Positions 8,758 through 19,813 of a stretch of DNA of 64,000 nucleotides are shown here, one piece after another. The stretch is from assembly GCF_900112795.1 (NCBI RefSeq), contig NZ_FONA01000007.1:62001-126000 (forward strand), given 5' to 3'. A program made the translations under genes and the position numbers. The DNA comes from Thermophagus xiamenensis. GTDB taxonomy: Bacteria > Bacteroidota > Bacteroidia > Bacteroidales > Marinilabiliaceae. Each line of letters begins with the position of its first letter. The first letter of the stretch is position 1. The notes beneath the pieces are model-generated. The model saw nothing but the letters and a program-made list of their open reading frames with translations. It made no database searches and had not been told where the DNA came from.

Positions 8758-9630
8758 TTAATAGAAGTTTAAGATTTTTTTCTGAAGTGCCTCTTCATAT
8801 AATTCTTTTTCCAATTCCTTGAAAAATTCAACCCTTTTTTTATTTAGCAGTATCGCTTTAATACGATCTTCCACATAACTTAAAGGGGCGGTACTGCCCA
8901 TGATCATATAGTCTGTAATAACTAAAAGATATCTGAAATTTTCATCGGTTCTTTCAAAAAATCGGTTATATTGCAAAAACCGTTCCTCATTACGGATAGG
9001 CACCGGTAAGATAGCATTTATTCGCCGAAATGGTGTCCATTTATCCCAAAAAGCATAATACATTTTGGAATAATGCATACCATAGTTTTCTAACTTCATC
9101 ATATTTTCGGAATTAATTGACCGACACCAGCGCCTTACATCCTGAATATCGGGAGCATCCAAAGGTACTTTTAATATCAATCCACGAACAATATTTTCCT
9201 GCAGTTTAAAATTATCCTGCATTTCATTATAATATTTTTCAATTTCCTCATTCTTCAACAATGGCGAATACTTCTTTTCCAACATTTTTTGTTGATAGAC
9301 ATTCACCAAAAGGGATGTCCGATATTCATCCAGTAACTGACTAACATCTTTTTCTTCATCAGAAAGAAACGCCTCTGCTTGCCGTAAGAAAAGTTTATTT
9401 TTTACCCATCGGTTTACATAGTCATCGGCCATTGCCGCACTATCTTCTGATGTTATATCTGAAGGTAACACTTTCTTTAAGTCATCGGTAGTTAAAACCT
9501 CATCTCCGACTCTTACTATTGGTCGAACATCATTTTTTTGTTCTTCCATAGTCTTGCAGGACACTACTAACACCCCCCAGACTAAAAAGAAATATATTGG
9601 AAAAAAACAACATTTTCTCATTATTGACAC
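8758..9630 (-). CDS. SurA-like lipoprotein with degenerate PPIase region
   Basis: The 290-residue protein has a lipoprotein signal with lipobox VVSC (Cys25); Met4 is an alternative start. Residues about 38-140 resemble the chaperone part of SurA/PpiC proteins (RVGDEVLTTDDLKKVLP, then YVNRWVKNKLFLRQAEAFLS). The part where a parvulin domain would sit lacks the usual HILL and FGFH motifs. It lies immediately upstream of the two-parvulin protein, and the pair is found next to guaB in Bacteroidota. It probably acts as a membrane-anchored chaperone partner of that protein rather than as an isomerase, which is inference. Confidence 0.72.
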   Translation of the reverse strand: MSIMRKCCFFPIYFFLVWGVLVVSCKTMEEQKNDVRPIVRVGDEVLTTDDLKKVLPSDITSEDSAAMADDYVNRWVKNKLFLRQAEAFLSDEEKDVSQLLDEYRTSLLVNVYQQKMLEKKYSPLLKNEEIEKYYNEMQDNFKLQENIVRGLILKVPLDAPDIQDVRRWCRSINSENMMKLENYGMHYSKMYYAFWDKWTPFRRINAILPVPIRNEERFLQYNRFFERTDENFRYLLVITDYMIMGSTAPLSYVEDRIKAILLNKKRVEFFKELEKELYEEALQKKILNFY

Positions 9631-9707
9631 TTAATTTTAATGGTCATACAGCAACGGTTAATTAAGTTCAATTTCTCATGGCAAATGTGAAAAGAATTCA
9701 ATTCATA

Positions 9708-9739
9708 CAAAAGTAATAGTTTGTTTGCTCTGTAACAAA
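9708..9739 (-). promoter_or_regulatory. Bacteroidota-type promoter for the SurA-like gene pair
   Basis: On the minus strand TTTG (9739-9736), a 20-base spacer and TACTTTTG (9715-9708) match the -33/-7 consensus TTTG-N19-21-TAnnTTTG in both boxes and in spacing. The predicted start lies about 70 bases before the ATG at 9630. It sits just downstream of the guaB terminator, so the envelope run is a separate transcript. Confidence 0.7.
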
Positions 9740-9769
9740 CCATCCGAAGAACCTTGCCTTAAAGATTTC

Positions 9770-9811
9770 AAAAAAAATTACCCGGGTAACGATGTTATCG
9801 TCCCGGGTAAT
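9770..9811 (-). terminator. Intrinsic terminator of guaB
   Basis: ATTACCCGGG pairs with CCCGGGTAAT, with an inner ACGAT/ATCGT stem, followed on the minus strand by a run of T. It begins 24 bases after the guaB stop codon. Confidence 0.9.
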
Positions 9812-9834
9812 TTCATATATCTCTCGATTCATGT

Positions 9835-11361
<1,527 letters not shown>

Positions 11362-11574
11362 TTATCCAGCTGACTCCTTTTTTCTTTAAGCAAGATTTAT
11401 TTTTTTTCCATCACGCAGCTTTATCACACAACGTTATTTTTTATTTTTCGAAAAAGCAACCCCAAAACAAGTCTAAATTTTTCTGCCACACATATTTATG
11501 CATAATAACTTTCTTAATATTATCGTGCACCAAAGAAGTTTACTCAAAAGAAGACAATTTAAAACCATAAATAC

Positions 11575-11582
11575 TAATTTTG
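11575..11582 (+). promoter_or_regulatory. Predicted -7 box abutting the recQ start codon
   Basis: TAATTTTG matches TAnnTTTG and ends only four bases before the recQ ATG at 11587, so transcription would start at or near the A of the ATG. This suggests a leaderless message. No -33 TTTG is seen. Confidence 0.45.
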
Positions 11583-11586
11583 TCAT

Positions 11587-13494
11587 ATGTCAAACCACTA
11601 TTTGGAAATTCTGAAAAAATACTGGGGTTTTGATCAGTTTCGTCCTTTGCAGGAAGACATTATTCGATCTGTAGGCGAAGGCAAAGACACCCTAGCCCTT
11701 ATGCCTACTGGTGGCGGCAAATCCATAACATTTCAGGTTCCGGCAATGGCAAAAGAAGGGCTGTGTTTGGTGGTAACACCCCTTATTGCGCTTATGAAGG
11801 ACCAGGTGGAAAACCTCAAAAAAATCGGGATAAAAGCGGCAGCCATCCACTCTGGACTTACTTATAATGAAATAAAGGTTACCTTCGATAATGCCATATT
11901 TGGGGGTACTAAATTTTTATATGTATCTCCCGAAAGGTTAAGTACCGACTTTTTTTTAGAAAAACTACCTGAATTGTCTATCAACCTACTGGCGGTTGAT
12001 GAAGCACATTGCATTTCTCAATGGGGCTATGATTTCCGACCTTCCTATTTAAAAATAGCAGCAGTCAGGGAACTCATTCCTGAAGTGCCGGTATTGGCAC
12101 TGACGGCAACAGCAACCCCACAGGTTGTAGAGGACATAATGAAGCAGTTACGCTTCAAAGAAAAAAATGTCTTCAAGAAAAGTTTTGCCCGTCCTAACCT
12201 GGCTTATGTGGTCAGAGCTACAGAAAATAAAAAGGAACAACTTCTAAAAATCCTTCAATCCGTTGGCGGAAGTGCCGTGGTCTATGTCCGCAGTCGCAAA
12301 AAAACCAGAGAGTATGCCGCTTTTCTGCAACAGAACAGCATCACAGCCGACTATTTTCATGCAGGGCTTACCAATGCTTCTAAAGATGAAAAGCAACGCA
12401 AGTGGAAAAACAACCTTACTCGTGTTATGGTAGCCACTAACGCTTTTGGCATGGGCATCGATAAGCCAGATGTTCGCCTAGTGGTTCATATAGATGCCCC
12501 CGACTCTCTGGAAGCTTACTTTCAGGAAGCCGGAAGAGCCGGACGTGATGGACAGAAAGCTTATGCCGTTCTTTTGTGGAGCGACCATGACCGCGTTCAG
12601 CTTCGCAAGCAGGTCAGTACTGCCTTCCCGGAACCCGAAACCATTAAACGCGTGTACGATGCTTTAGGCAATTTTTTTCAATTACCGGTGGGTGCCGGCT
12701 TTCAAATGGTTTATGATTTTGATATTGGAAAATTTTGCTCGGCTTTTAATTTCAACATCCTTACGGTTTACAATTCTCTGAAAATTCTTCAAAGAGCCGG
12801 CTATCTTACGTTTTCCGAAGAACTGGACATTCCTTCAAAAGTAATATTTTTGGTTCAAGGGAATGATCTCTACAAATTTCAGGTAGAAAATGAAGATCTC
12901 GACCCATTCATCAAAATTCTATTACGAAACTATACCGGGTTATTTACCGAATATGCCCCCATAAATGAAGCAGACTTAGCACAAAAAATGGGCGTTACCA
13001 CCGAAACCATTTATAAAGCCTTGGCAAAGCTCAGCAAACTGGGTATTATACATTACATTCCAAGACGTAAAACACCCCTTATTGCCTATACCCAATCAAG
13101 AGAAGAGACCAGATATATCCGACTTCCAAAAGAAGTCTATGAAGAACGAAAATTAAAATACCAGGAACAAACCGAGGCAGTGATTGAATATGGTTCAACT
13201 GACTATATTTGTCGTAGCAGATTTCTCCTCAATTATTTTGGCCAAGGCAATTCAGATAATTGTGGCATTTGCGATGTTTGCCTCTCCAGAAAAAAGAGAG
13301 GATTAGATGAGACCTCTTTTCAAACGATTGAGACTGCAATAGAAAAATTACTTAAAAAACAAACGATGCATGCTGATGAACTCATCCAGTCCTTACCATT
13401 TAATGACACACAAATATGGCAAGTTCTAAATTGGCTTGAAGATCATGGATTAATTGGAGAAACTGAATCCGGCGAGCTTGAATGGTTAAAGTAG
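11587..13494 (+). CDS. recQ: ATP-dependent DNA helicase RecQ
   Basis: The 635-residue superfamily 2 helicase unwinds DNA 3' to 5' in recombinational repair. Walker A is MPTGGGKS (39-46), motif II is DEAHCISQWGYDFRPSY, and motif VI is QEAGRAGRDG. The RecQ zinc site is formed by the cysteines of CRSRFLL and NCGICDVC (last at about 565), followed by a winged-helix region to the C-terminus. There is no obvious HRDC domain after it, so this is the short type common in Bacteroidota. The start is supported by the usual MSNHYLEILKKYWG beginning. It is the first of four or more rightward genes of nucleic-acid metabolism. Confidence 0.95.
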   Translation: MSNHYLEILKKYWGFDQFRPLQEDIIRSVGEGKDTLALMPTGGGKSITFQVPAMAKEGLCLVVTPLIALMKDQVENLKKIGIKAAAIHSGLTYNEIKVTFDNAIFGGTKFLYVSPERLSTDFFLEKLPELSINLLAVDEAHCISQWGYDFRPSYLKIAAVRELIPEVPVLALTATATPQVVEDIMKQLRFKEKNVFKKSFARPNLAYVVRATENKKEQLLKILQSVGGSAVVYVRSRKKTREYAAFLQQNSITADYFHAGLTNASKDEKQRKWKNNLTRVMVATNAFGMGIDKPDVRLVVHIDAPDSLEAYFQEAGRAGRDGQKAYAVLLWSDHDRVQLRKQVSTAFPEPETIKRVYDALGNFFQLPVGAGFQMVYDFDIGKFCSAFNFNILTVYNSLKILQRAGYLTFSEELDIPSKVIFLVQGNDLYKFQVENEDLDPFIKILLRNYTGLFTEYAPINEADLAQKMGVTTETIYKALAKLSKLGIIHYIPRRKTPLIAYTQSREETRYIRLPKEVYEERKLKYQEQTEAVIEYGSTDYICRSRFLLNYFGQGNSDNCGICDVCLSRKKRGLDETSFQTIETAIEKLLKKQTMHADELIQSLPFNDTQIWQVLNWLEDHGLIGETESGELEWLK

Positions 13495-13548
13495 TATGGT
13501 TTTTGTAATCTAATTTATATTAATCTCTACAGAATCAATATTTATCAC

Positions 13549-13556
13549 TACTTTTG
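13549..13556 (+). promoter_or_regulatory. Predicted -7 box just before the DUF5063 gene
   Basis: TACTTTTG matches TAnnTTTG and ends eight bases before the ATG at 13565, again implying a very short or absent leader. No -33 box is visible. Confidence 0.4.
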
Positions 13557-13564
13557 CATTTGAT

Positions 13565-14212
13565 ATGGAAACAGATTTTGATCATCCGGTATATTCGAAA
13601 AATGTCATAGAATTTGTTACGGTAGCAAAGGAATTTTGCGCATGGCTGGAAAAGACGCCCCAATACCGGCGTCGCCAATTTATTGATATCGGCCGCAAAA
13701 TGTTACCGCTTTTATATTTGAAAGCATCGGTTCTTCCCAAAACCGAGAGCATGCTGGAAGATAATTTCCTCGAAAAATTTGTTTCGGAAGAAGAATACCA
13801 GCAAATTCAAAATGCCATCCTGGTTAAAATGGGGCCTTATAATGATTATCTGGAAGTCTTCACTGCCGATATGCAACTCAGTGAAGAACCGCTTACTTCA
13901 ACTATCTCGGAAAATTTGGCTGACATCTATCAGGACATCAAAGACTTTTTGATGAGCTATAGAACTGCTGTTACTGAAATTATGAATGAGGCACTTATCG
14001 AATTAGTCAATAGCTTCGAAAATTATTGGGGGCAAAGACTTGTTAATGTGTTAAGGGCCCTTCATGAAGTAGCTTTTAACAAAGAAAACATCGACGAAGA
14101 AAATGACGATGTAGATTTTAGCGAAGACAAAAGAAATAAAGAAGACTGGCTAATCTCTAAAATGCAAAAAGAATGGCAAAAAGACCATAACAGCAACATT
14201 GACAACATATAA
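13565..14212 (+). CDS. DUF5063 domain protein
   Basis: This 215-residue soluble, mostly helical and acidic protein (VIEFVTVAKEFCAWLE, then MLPLLYLKASVLP) belongs to the uncharacterised DUF5063 family. It has no signal peptide or membrane segment. The last 45 residues are highly charged. It sits between recQ and a 3'-5' exonuclease, an order kept in other Bacteroidota, which hints at a link to nucleic-acid metabolism. No activity can be assigned. Confidence 0.82.
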   Translation: METDFDHPVYSKNVIEFVTVAKEFCAWLEKTPQYRRRQFIDIGRKMLPLLYLKASVLPKTESMLEDNFLEKFVSEEEYQQIQNAILVKMGPYNDYLEVFTADMQLSEEPLTSTISENLADIYQDIKDFLMSYRTAVTEIMNEALIELVNSFENYWGQRLVNVLRALHEVAFNKENIDEENDDVDFSEDKRNKEDWLISKMQKEWQKDHNSNIDNI

Positions 14213-14257
14213 AACATCCTATCTTTTAATCTGATTTTTAAAATTTAAAATTATTGA

Positions 14258-14845
14258 ATGCCTAATAATACCATTACAAAAAACGACATAAAAGAACTAC
14301 CATTAAAACACTTCGAAGGGGTTATTAATGTGATCGAAAACCCTTTGCAGGCGGATGCCATAGCAGAAAAACTTCAGAAAGAAAAAATTATAGGTTTCGA
14401 CACCGAAACGAAACCATCATTTAAAAAAGGTGTTTCCAACAATATTTCTTTACTCCAATTAAGTACCGAAGAGGAAGCTTTCCTCTTTCGACTCAACATT
14501 ACCGGCTTTAACGGTGAATTGACACGTTTGCTTTCAAACCCCAAAATAAAAAAGATTGGCGTAGGCATTCGTGATGATTTGAGAGGCCTTCAGCGTCTTA
14601 AAAAATTTACGCCCAAGGGGTTTGTCGACATTCAGGAACTGGCACCCAAGTATGGGATTGAAGTATTAAGCCTTAAAAGTCTTGCAGGACTTCTTTTAGG
14701 AATTCGTATTTCTAAACGGCAGCGACTGTCCAATTGGGAGGCAGATGCCCTCTCAGAAGGACAAAAATTGTATGCCGCCACCGATGCCTGGGCTGCCCTC
14801 AAAATATACAACAAAATTAAAAACATGAAACCTGTAACTCAATAA
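14258..14845 (+). CDS. DEDDy-family 3'-5' exonuclease (RNase D/WRN-like)
   Basis: The 195-residue protein is a single exonuclease domain. The four acidic residues and tyrosine of the DEDDy class are in place: IGFDTETKPSF (D and E), GVGIRDDLRGL (D) and LYAATDAWAALKIY (Y and D). Such proteins trim RNA or single-stranded DNA from the 3' end. It lacks the HRDC domains of true RNase D and has only a 40-residue N-terminal lead. It follows DUF5063 by 45 bases and precedes the rRNA methyltransferase, probably in one operon. Confidence 0.9.
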   Translation: MPNNTITKNDIKELPLKHFEGVINVIENPLQADAIAEKLQKEKIIGFDTETKPSFKKGVSNNISLLQLSTEEEAFLFRLNITGFNGELTRLLSNPKIKKIGVGIRDDLRGLQRLKKFTPKGFVDIQELAPKYGIEVLSLKSLAGLLLGIRISKRQRLSNWEADALSEGQKLYAATDAWAALKIYNKIKNMKPVTQ

Positions 14846-14904
14846 ATCGTTTAAACTGAATTTATAAATAGCTTTATTACAGGATCTTAACTCCCATTTT
14901 TTTC

Positions 14905-16089
14905 ATGGAATTTGCAAAAGTTTATCTGAAACCGGGGAAAGAACAAAGTCTCCTGCGCTTTCACCCCTGGATATTTTCCGGTGCAATTGACGCTCTAAGC
15001 CGCAACATCGACGAAGGGGAAGTAGTAGAAGTTTATACCTCTAGAAAAAAATTTTTGGGGATTGGCTACTCTCAAGTCGGATCCATTGCCGTGCGAATGC
15101 TTGCCTTCTCTAAAGTTGTTCCGGACCTCACATTCTGGACACATAAGATTCAACAGGCATTGGCCATTCGTCAAAATGCAGGATTAACCGATAATCCCCA
15201 CACTAATGCCTGGCGGCTGGTTTATGCCGAAGGTGACAACATGCCCGGACTGATCATTGACATCTATAATGAGACTGCTGTACTGCAAATTCATACGGTA
15301 GGCATCTACTTAATGAAAGATGTCATATGCGAAGCTCTGGAAAATGTTCTGGGGAATCGGATTAAGGCCATCTATAATAAATCAGAAGGAACCATTCCCT
15401 TCAAATCACAGATAGAACCTCATAATGGTTTTTTGAAAGGCAAAACAGAAGATCATACGGCCCAAGAGAACGGTCTTCGCTTTTGGGTTGATTTTGAAAA
15501 AGGACAAAAAACAGGTTTTTTCATCGACCAGCGAGAAAACAGAGCTCTGCTGGAAAAGTATAGCAAAAACAAGAGTGTTCTCAATCTTTTCTGTTACACA
15601 GGTGGATTTTCACTCTATGCCATGCGTGGCGAGGCATCTTTGGTTCATTCGGTCGATAGTTCCGAACGGGCAATTGAGATCACCAAACAGAACATTTCTA
15701 TGAATTTCCCTGATGATACCCGACATCAGGCTTTTGCCGAAGATGCTTTTAAATTTCTTGACAAAAGCAAAAACAAATACGACCTTATGGTTCTTGATCC
15801 ACCCGCTTTTGCCAAACACCTTAATGTGGTGCCAAATGCCCTTCAAGGATATAGAAAATTAAATGCCAGGGCTATTGAAAATATTAAACCCGGGGGCATC
15901 ATATTTACTTTTTCCTGTTCTCAGGTGGTTAGCCGGGATGCCTTCCGAAAAACGGTTTTCTCGGCCGCAGCCAAAACAGGACGTAATGTTAGAATTTTAC
16001 ATCAGCTGGAACAACCGGCCGACCATCCCATCAATATTTATCACCCCGAAAGTGAATATCTTAAAGGGCTGGTCCTTTTTGTTGAATAA
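14905..16089 (+). CDS. rlmI: Class I SAM-dependent 23S rRNA cytosine-C5 methyltransferase, RlmI-like
   Basis: The 394-residue protein has an N-terminal PUA domain (about 1-75: VYLKPGKEQSLLRFHPWIFS) and a Rossmann methyltransferase domain. The SAM site is VLNLFCYTGGFSLYA and the catalytic-loop motif is LDPPAFAK. The late FSCSQVVSRDAF segment carries the cysteine used by m5C enzymes. RlmI methylates C1962 of 23S rRNA in Escherichia coli; the same target is likely but not shown here. It is co-directional with the exonuclease gene (gap about 60 bases). Confidence 0.88.
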   Translation: MEFAKVYLKPGKEQSLLRFHPWIFSGAIDALSRNIDEGEVVEVYTSRKKFLGIGYSQVGSIAVRMLAFSKVVPDLTFWTHKIQQALAIRQNAGLTDNPHTNAWRLVYAEGDNMPGLIIDIYNETAVLQIHTVGIYLMKDVICEALENVLGNRIKAIYNKSEGTIPFKSQIEPHNGFLKGKTEDHTAQENGLRFWVDFEKGQKTGFFIDQRENRALLEKYSKNKSVLNLFCYTGGFSLYAMRGEASLVHSVDSSERAIEITKQNISMNFPDDTRHQAFAEDAFKFLDKSKNKYDLMVLDPPAFAKHLNVVPNALQGYRKLNARAIENIKPGGIIFTFSCSQVVSRDAFRKTVFSAAAKTGRNVRILHQLEQPADHPINIYHPESEYLKGLVLFVE

Positions 16090-16260
16090 TTGGTTAATTA
16101 ATAAATGAAATAATTCAACCGTAACCGGGACTAAATGCAGCTCAATATAAAAGAAGCTGAAATACCATTGAAGATGCTTGATAAATCTTTTTTCCATTTT
16201 TGTCCAGGTTAATATTACCATTAAAGTTCTAAAAATAACATTCTCAAAACCAACAATATT

Positions 16261-17505
16261 TTGAAATTTACTGAATTCGGTTTTTCGGCAGAAGTTCTGG
16301 AAGGACTTGAAGCCATGCGATTTATTGAGGCCACCCCTGTGCAGCAATCGACCATTCCCGTGATAATGAAAGGGAAAGACCTTATTGCCTGCGCTCAAAC
16401 CGGCACCGGAAAAACGGCCGCTTACCTGTTACCGGTACTCAACCAACAGGTTGTTTCTCAACACCAAGGCCTTAGCACTCTTGTCCTGGTGCCCACCCGC
16501 GAACTCGCAATACAAATTGACCAGCAAATGGAAGGTTTTGGTTATTATCTGCCCATCACTTCCATTGCCGTGTATGGTGGTAATGACGCCGAACTATGGA
16601 ACCGACAAAAAAAAGCGCTTATCTCGGGCGCTAATGTTATCATCGCCACACCGGGACGACTCATCCAGCACCTTTCTATGGGATACGTCAAAATGGACTC
16701 TTTAAAACATCTAATCCTGGATGAAGCCGACCGTATGCTCGATATGGGATTTTATGATGACATTAAGCAAATTGCATCATTCCTTCCTGCCAGGCGGCAA
16801 ACATTGATGTTTTCGGCAACCATGCCCCCTAAAATCAGAAATCTGGCGCGAGAACTTTTGTCCGATTACGAAGAAGTCAATATTTCTTTATCCAAGCCGG
16901 CCGAAGGCATTTTGCAGGCAGCCTATGTCGTCTTTGAAAATCAAAAAATACCGCTTATTAACGCTTTGCTAAAAGGAAAAGATCTCAAAAGCATCATCAT
17001 CTTTTCTTCTACCAAACAAAAGGTTAAAGATATTCAGCATTCCCTGAAGAAAAACGGGTTTAATGCCCGGGCCATACATTCTGACCTGGACCAAAAAGAA
17101 CGAACTGAAGTGATGCGGCAATTCCGCAACCGAAATATCCAAATCCTTGTTGCTACCAATATTATTGCCCGAGGCATTGATGTGGAAGGCATCGACCTGG
17201 TCATTAACTTCGATGTTCCCAACGATGCTGAAGATTATGTCCACCGTGTGGGACGTACCGCCAGAGCATCTTCAACCGGTATTGCCCTGACTTTTATTTC
17301 CGACAAAGACCAACAAGATTTTCTCAAAATAGAAAAACTTATTGATGCTTCCATTATAAAAATACCACCTCCGCCGGAATTGGGTGAGGGTCCCGCCTAT
17401 AACCCTTCAAAAAAACAGAACAAGAAAAAATGGCAAAAATCTTTCAGAAAAAAACATCATTTCAAAGACGCTAACAGTCATCATAAAAAAAACCGTAAAA
17501 AGTAA
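16261..17505 (+). CDS. DEAD-box RNA helicase, RhlE-like, TTG start
   Basis: The 414-residue ATP-dependent RNA helicase has the full motif set: Q motif (ATPVQQSTIP), Walker A AQTGTGKT, PTRELA, TPGR, DEAD within LDEADRMLDMGF, SAT, and HRVGRTAR. The C-terminus is a basic K/N/H-rich tail (about 380-414), typical of RhlE proteins acting on ribosome assembly or mRNA decay. The start is taken as TTG at 16261 because MKFTEFGFSAEVLEGLEAM is the normal family N-terminus; the first ATG (codon 19) would remove it. No clear SD is present. Confidence 0.93.
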   Translation: MKFTEFGFSAEVLEGLEAMRFIEATPVQQSTIPVIMKGKDLIACAQTGTGKTAAYLLPVLNQQVVSQHQGLSTLVLVPTRELAIQIDQQMEGFGYYLPITSIAVYGGNDAELWNRQKKALISGANVIIATPGRLIQHLSMGYVKMDSLKHLILDEADRMLDMGFYDDIKQIASFLPARRQTLMFSATMPPKIRNLARELLSDYEEVNISLSKPAEGILQAAYVVFENQKIPLINALLKGKDLKSIIIFSSTKQKVKDIQHSLKKNGFNARAIHSDLDQKERTEVMRQFRNRNIQILVATNIIARGIDVEGIDLVINFDVPNDAEDYVHRVGRTARASSTGIALTFISDKDQQDFLKIEKLIDASIIKIPPPPELGEGPAYNPSKKQNKKKWQKSFRKKHHFKDANSHHKKNRKK

Positions 17506-17536
17506 TTTGTATTGATACTTAAAATTCGTCTTTATC

Positions 17537-19654
17537 ATGCAAACCATTCCCAATCTGATTGCTGAAAAAACCGGCATATCTGTTTCTCAAATACAAAACA
17601 CCATAGAACTCCTGGATGGCGGGGCTACCATCCCCTTCATCAGTCGATACCGAAAAGAACGAACCGGAAGCCTCGATGAAGTTGCCATTACTACCATTAA
17701 AGAAAACTACGAAAAATTTAAAGAGTTAGAAAAACGAAAAGCCACCGTTCTAAAAGCTATTGAGGAACAAGATGCTCTTACCGAGGAACTAAAACAACGC
17801 ATCGATAACTGTTACGACCCTGTCGAACTGGAAGACCTTTATCTTCCGTTCAAGCCTAAACGCAAAACACGGGCATCCAAAGCCAAAGAACTGGGATTGG
17901 AACCATTAGCCCAAAAGCTGTTTAAACAGTACGAGAAAGATGTGGATGCTTTGGCTGAAAATTTCCTTAGCGACCAAATCCCTGACACTGAAGCTGCCCT
18001 TCAAGGCGCAAGAGATATTATTGCCGAATGGATTAACGAAGACAAAACGGCCAGGGAAATCGTTCGCAAGGCCTTTTATCACAAATCGGTTATAGCTTCA
18101 AAGCTTGTTAAAGACAAAGAAGAAGATGGTGCCAAATATCGCGACTATTTTGAATGGAGCGAACCCCTGAAAAAATGTCCTTCACACCGGTTTTTGGCAA
18201 TGATGCGGGGCGAAAAAGAAGGATTTCTTAAAATATCGGCCCATCCTGACCCTGAAGAAGTAATTCCGCTACTTAAACGCCATTTCGTCAAAGGAACAGC
18301 GGCCGCCTCAGAACAAGTATCTTTAGCATTAGAGGACGCATACAAACGATTACTGGCGCCTTCTCTTGAAAACGAGACGCTGGCCACCTTTAAAGAAAAA
18401 GCCGACGAGGAAGCCATCAAAGTATTTGCTGAGAACCTCAGGCAATTGCTTTTGGCACCCCCGTTGGGACAAAAACGGGTGCTTGCCATCGACCCCGGCT
18501 ATCGTACAGGGTGCAAGGTTGTTTGTCTGGACGCTCAAGGGCAGTTACTTCATAACGAAACTATCTACCCGCATCCCCCGCAAAAGGAGACCGGGAAAGC
18601 CATAAAAAAATTGTCGTCAATGGTCGATGCCTACAAAATTGAAGCCATTGCTATCGGCAACGGAACAGCCTCGCGGGAAACAGAAGCTTTTGTCAGAAAG
18701 ATAAAATTTAACCGTGATATTCAAGTCTTTGTAGTCAGCGAAGACGGAGCTTCGGTATACAGTGCCAGTAAAGTGGCTCGCGAAGAGTTCCCCGAGTATG
18801 ACGTTACCGTTCGCGGTGCCGTTTCTATAGGACGGCGACTGATGGACCCCCTGGCCGAACTGGTTAAAATTGATCCCAAATCCATTGGAGTAGGTCAGTA
18901 TCAGCATGATGTTGACCAAACCAGGCTTAAAGAAGCCCTCGACCGCGTTGTGGAATCGGTCGTTAATATGGTTGGAGTTAACCTAAATACTGCCAGCCAC
19001 CACCTGCTTACCTACATTTCAGGTTTGGGACCCTCTCTTGCCAGAAACATTGTGGCCTGGCGAAATGAAAACGGCCCTTTCAAAAGCAGAGAAGAATTAA
19101 AAAAAGTGCCTCGACTGGGGAACAAAGCATTTGAACAGGCTGCCGGCTTCCTGCGCATCACTGATGCACAAAATCCGCTGGACAATACTGCGGTTCACCC
19201 CGAATCCTACGCTATTGTAACCCGGATGGCCTGCGACTTGAACTGTTCTGTCGACGATCTTATTAAAGAGAAAAAGCTTAGAGAAAGTATCGACCTTAAA
19301 AAATATATCTCTTCCTCTATTGGCCTTCCAACCCTTAAGGATATCATGGAGGAGCTCGAAAAACCGGGCCGTGATCCCCGGCAAACCATCAAAGTTTTTG
19401 AATTTGCAAAAAATATCTTTTCTATAGAAGACCTGAAACCCGGAATGGTGGTCCCCGGCATTGTTACCAACATCACTAATTTTGGAGCTTTTGTGGATAT
19501 TGGCGTTAAACAGGATGGTCTGGTACATATCTCTCAAATGGCCGACCGTTATATTTCTAACCCTGCAGACGTGGTTAAACTGCACCAGCATGTGGAAGTT
19601 AAAGTTCTGGATGTGGATATTGCCAGAAAAAGAATTCAATTGTCAATGAAATGA
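17537..19654 (+). CDS. tex: Tex-family RNA-binding transcription accessory protein
   Basis: The 705-residue protein shows the Tex layout: N-terminal helical region with FISRYRKERTGSLDEV, a YqgF/RuvX-like domain starting RVLAIDPGYRTGCK (about 315), helix-hairpin-helix repeats (SGLGPSLARNIVAWRNENGP and following), and a C-terminal S1 RNA-binding domain (about 630-703: GIVTNITNFGAFVDIGVKQD). Tex is a conserved nucleic-acid-binding factor linked to transcription and stress tolerance. It follows the DEAD-box gene by 31 bases and is likely co-transcribed with it. Confidence 0.95.
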   Translation: MQTIPNLIAEKTGISVSQIQNTIELLDGGATIPFISRYRKERTGSLDEVAITTIKENYEKFKELEKRKATVLKAIEEQDALTEELKQRIDNCYDPVELEDLYLPFKPKRKTRASKAKELGLEPLAQKLFKQYEKDVDALAENFLSDQIPDTEAALQGARDIIAEWINEDKTAREIVRKAFYHKSVIASKLVKDKEEDGAKYRDYFEWSEPLKKCPSHRFLAMMRGEKEGFLKISAHPDPEEVIPLLKRHFVKGTAAASEQVSLALEDAYKRLLAPSLENETLATFKEKADEEAIKVFAENLRQLLLAPPLGQKRVLAIDPGYRTGCKVVCLDAQGQLLHNETIYPHPPQKETGKAIKKLSSMVDAYKIEAIAIGNGTASRETEAFVRKIKFNRDIQVFVVSEDGASVYSASKVAREEFPEYDVTVRGAVSIGRRLMDPLAELVKIDPKSIGVGQYQHDVDQTRLKEALDRVVESVVNMVGVNLNTASHHLLTYISGLGPSLARNIVAWRNENGPFKSREELKKVPRLGNKAFEQAAGFLRITDAQNPLDNTAVHPESYAIVTRMACDLNCSVDDLIKEKKLRESIDLKKYISSSIGLPTLKDIMEELEKPGRDPRQTIKVFEFAKNIFSIEDLKPGMVVPGIVTNITNFGAFVDIGVKQDGLVHISQMADRYISNPADVVKLHQHVEVKVLDVDIARKRIQLSMK

Positions 19655-19813
19655 GCATGGCAAGAAGGTTTTCCACAATAAGAACATGTATAACAAAGGC
19701 AGAAGTGCACAGGCAGAAGGCAGAAGAAGTGATTAGTCATTAGTCAACAGTCATTAGTGATTAGCGTTGATTAACTAATTACTAATTACTAACCACTAAC
19801 TACTAATGACTAC
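19653..19813 (+). repeat. Dispersed intergenic repeat, copy A (inverted partner at 38670-38846)
   Basis: This copy begins at the tex stop codon. It shares with the minus strand of 38670-38846 the blocks GAGCATGGC, CATGTATAA and AAAGGCAGAAG in the same order, and then a 54-base exact match (19743-19796 here, 38761-38708 there). The tail is built of near-repeats of ACTAATTACTAATTACTAAC. No open frame or transposase is associated. The rest of the gap to 20124 shows nothing I recognise. Confidence 0.85.
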
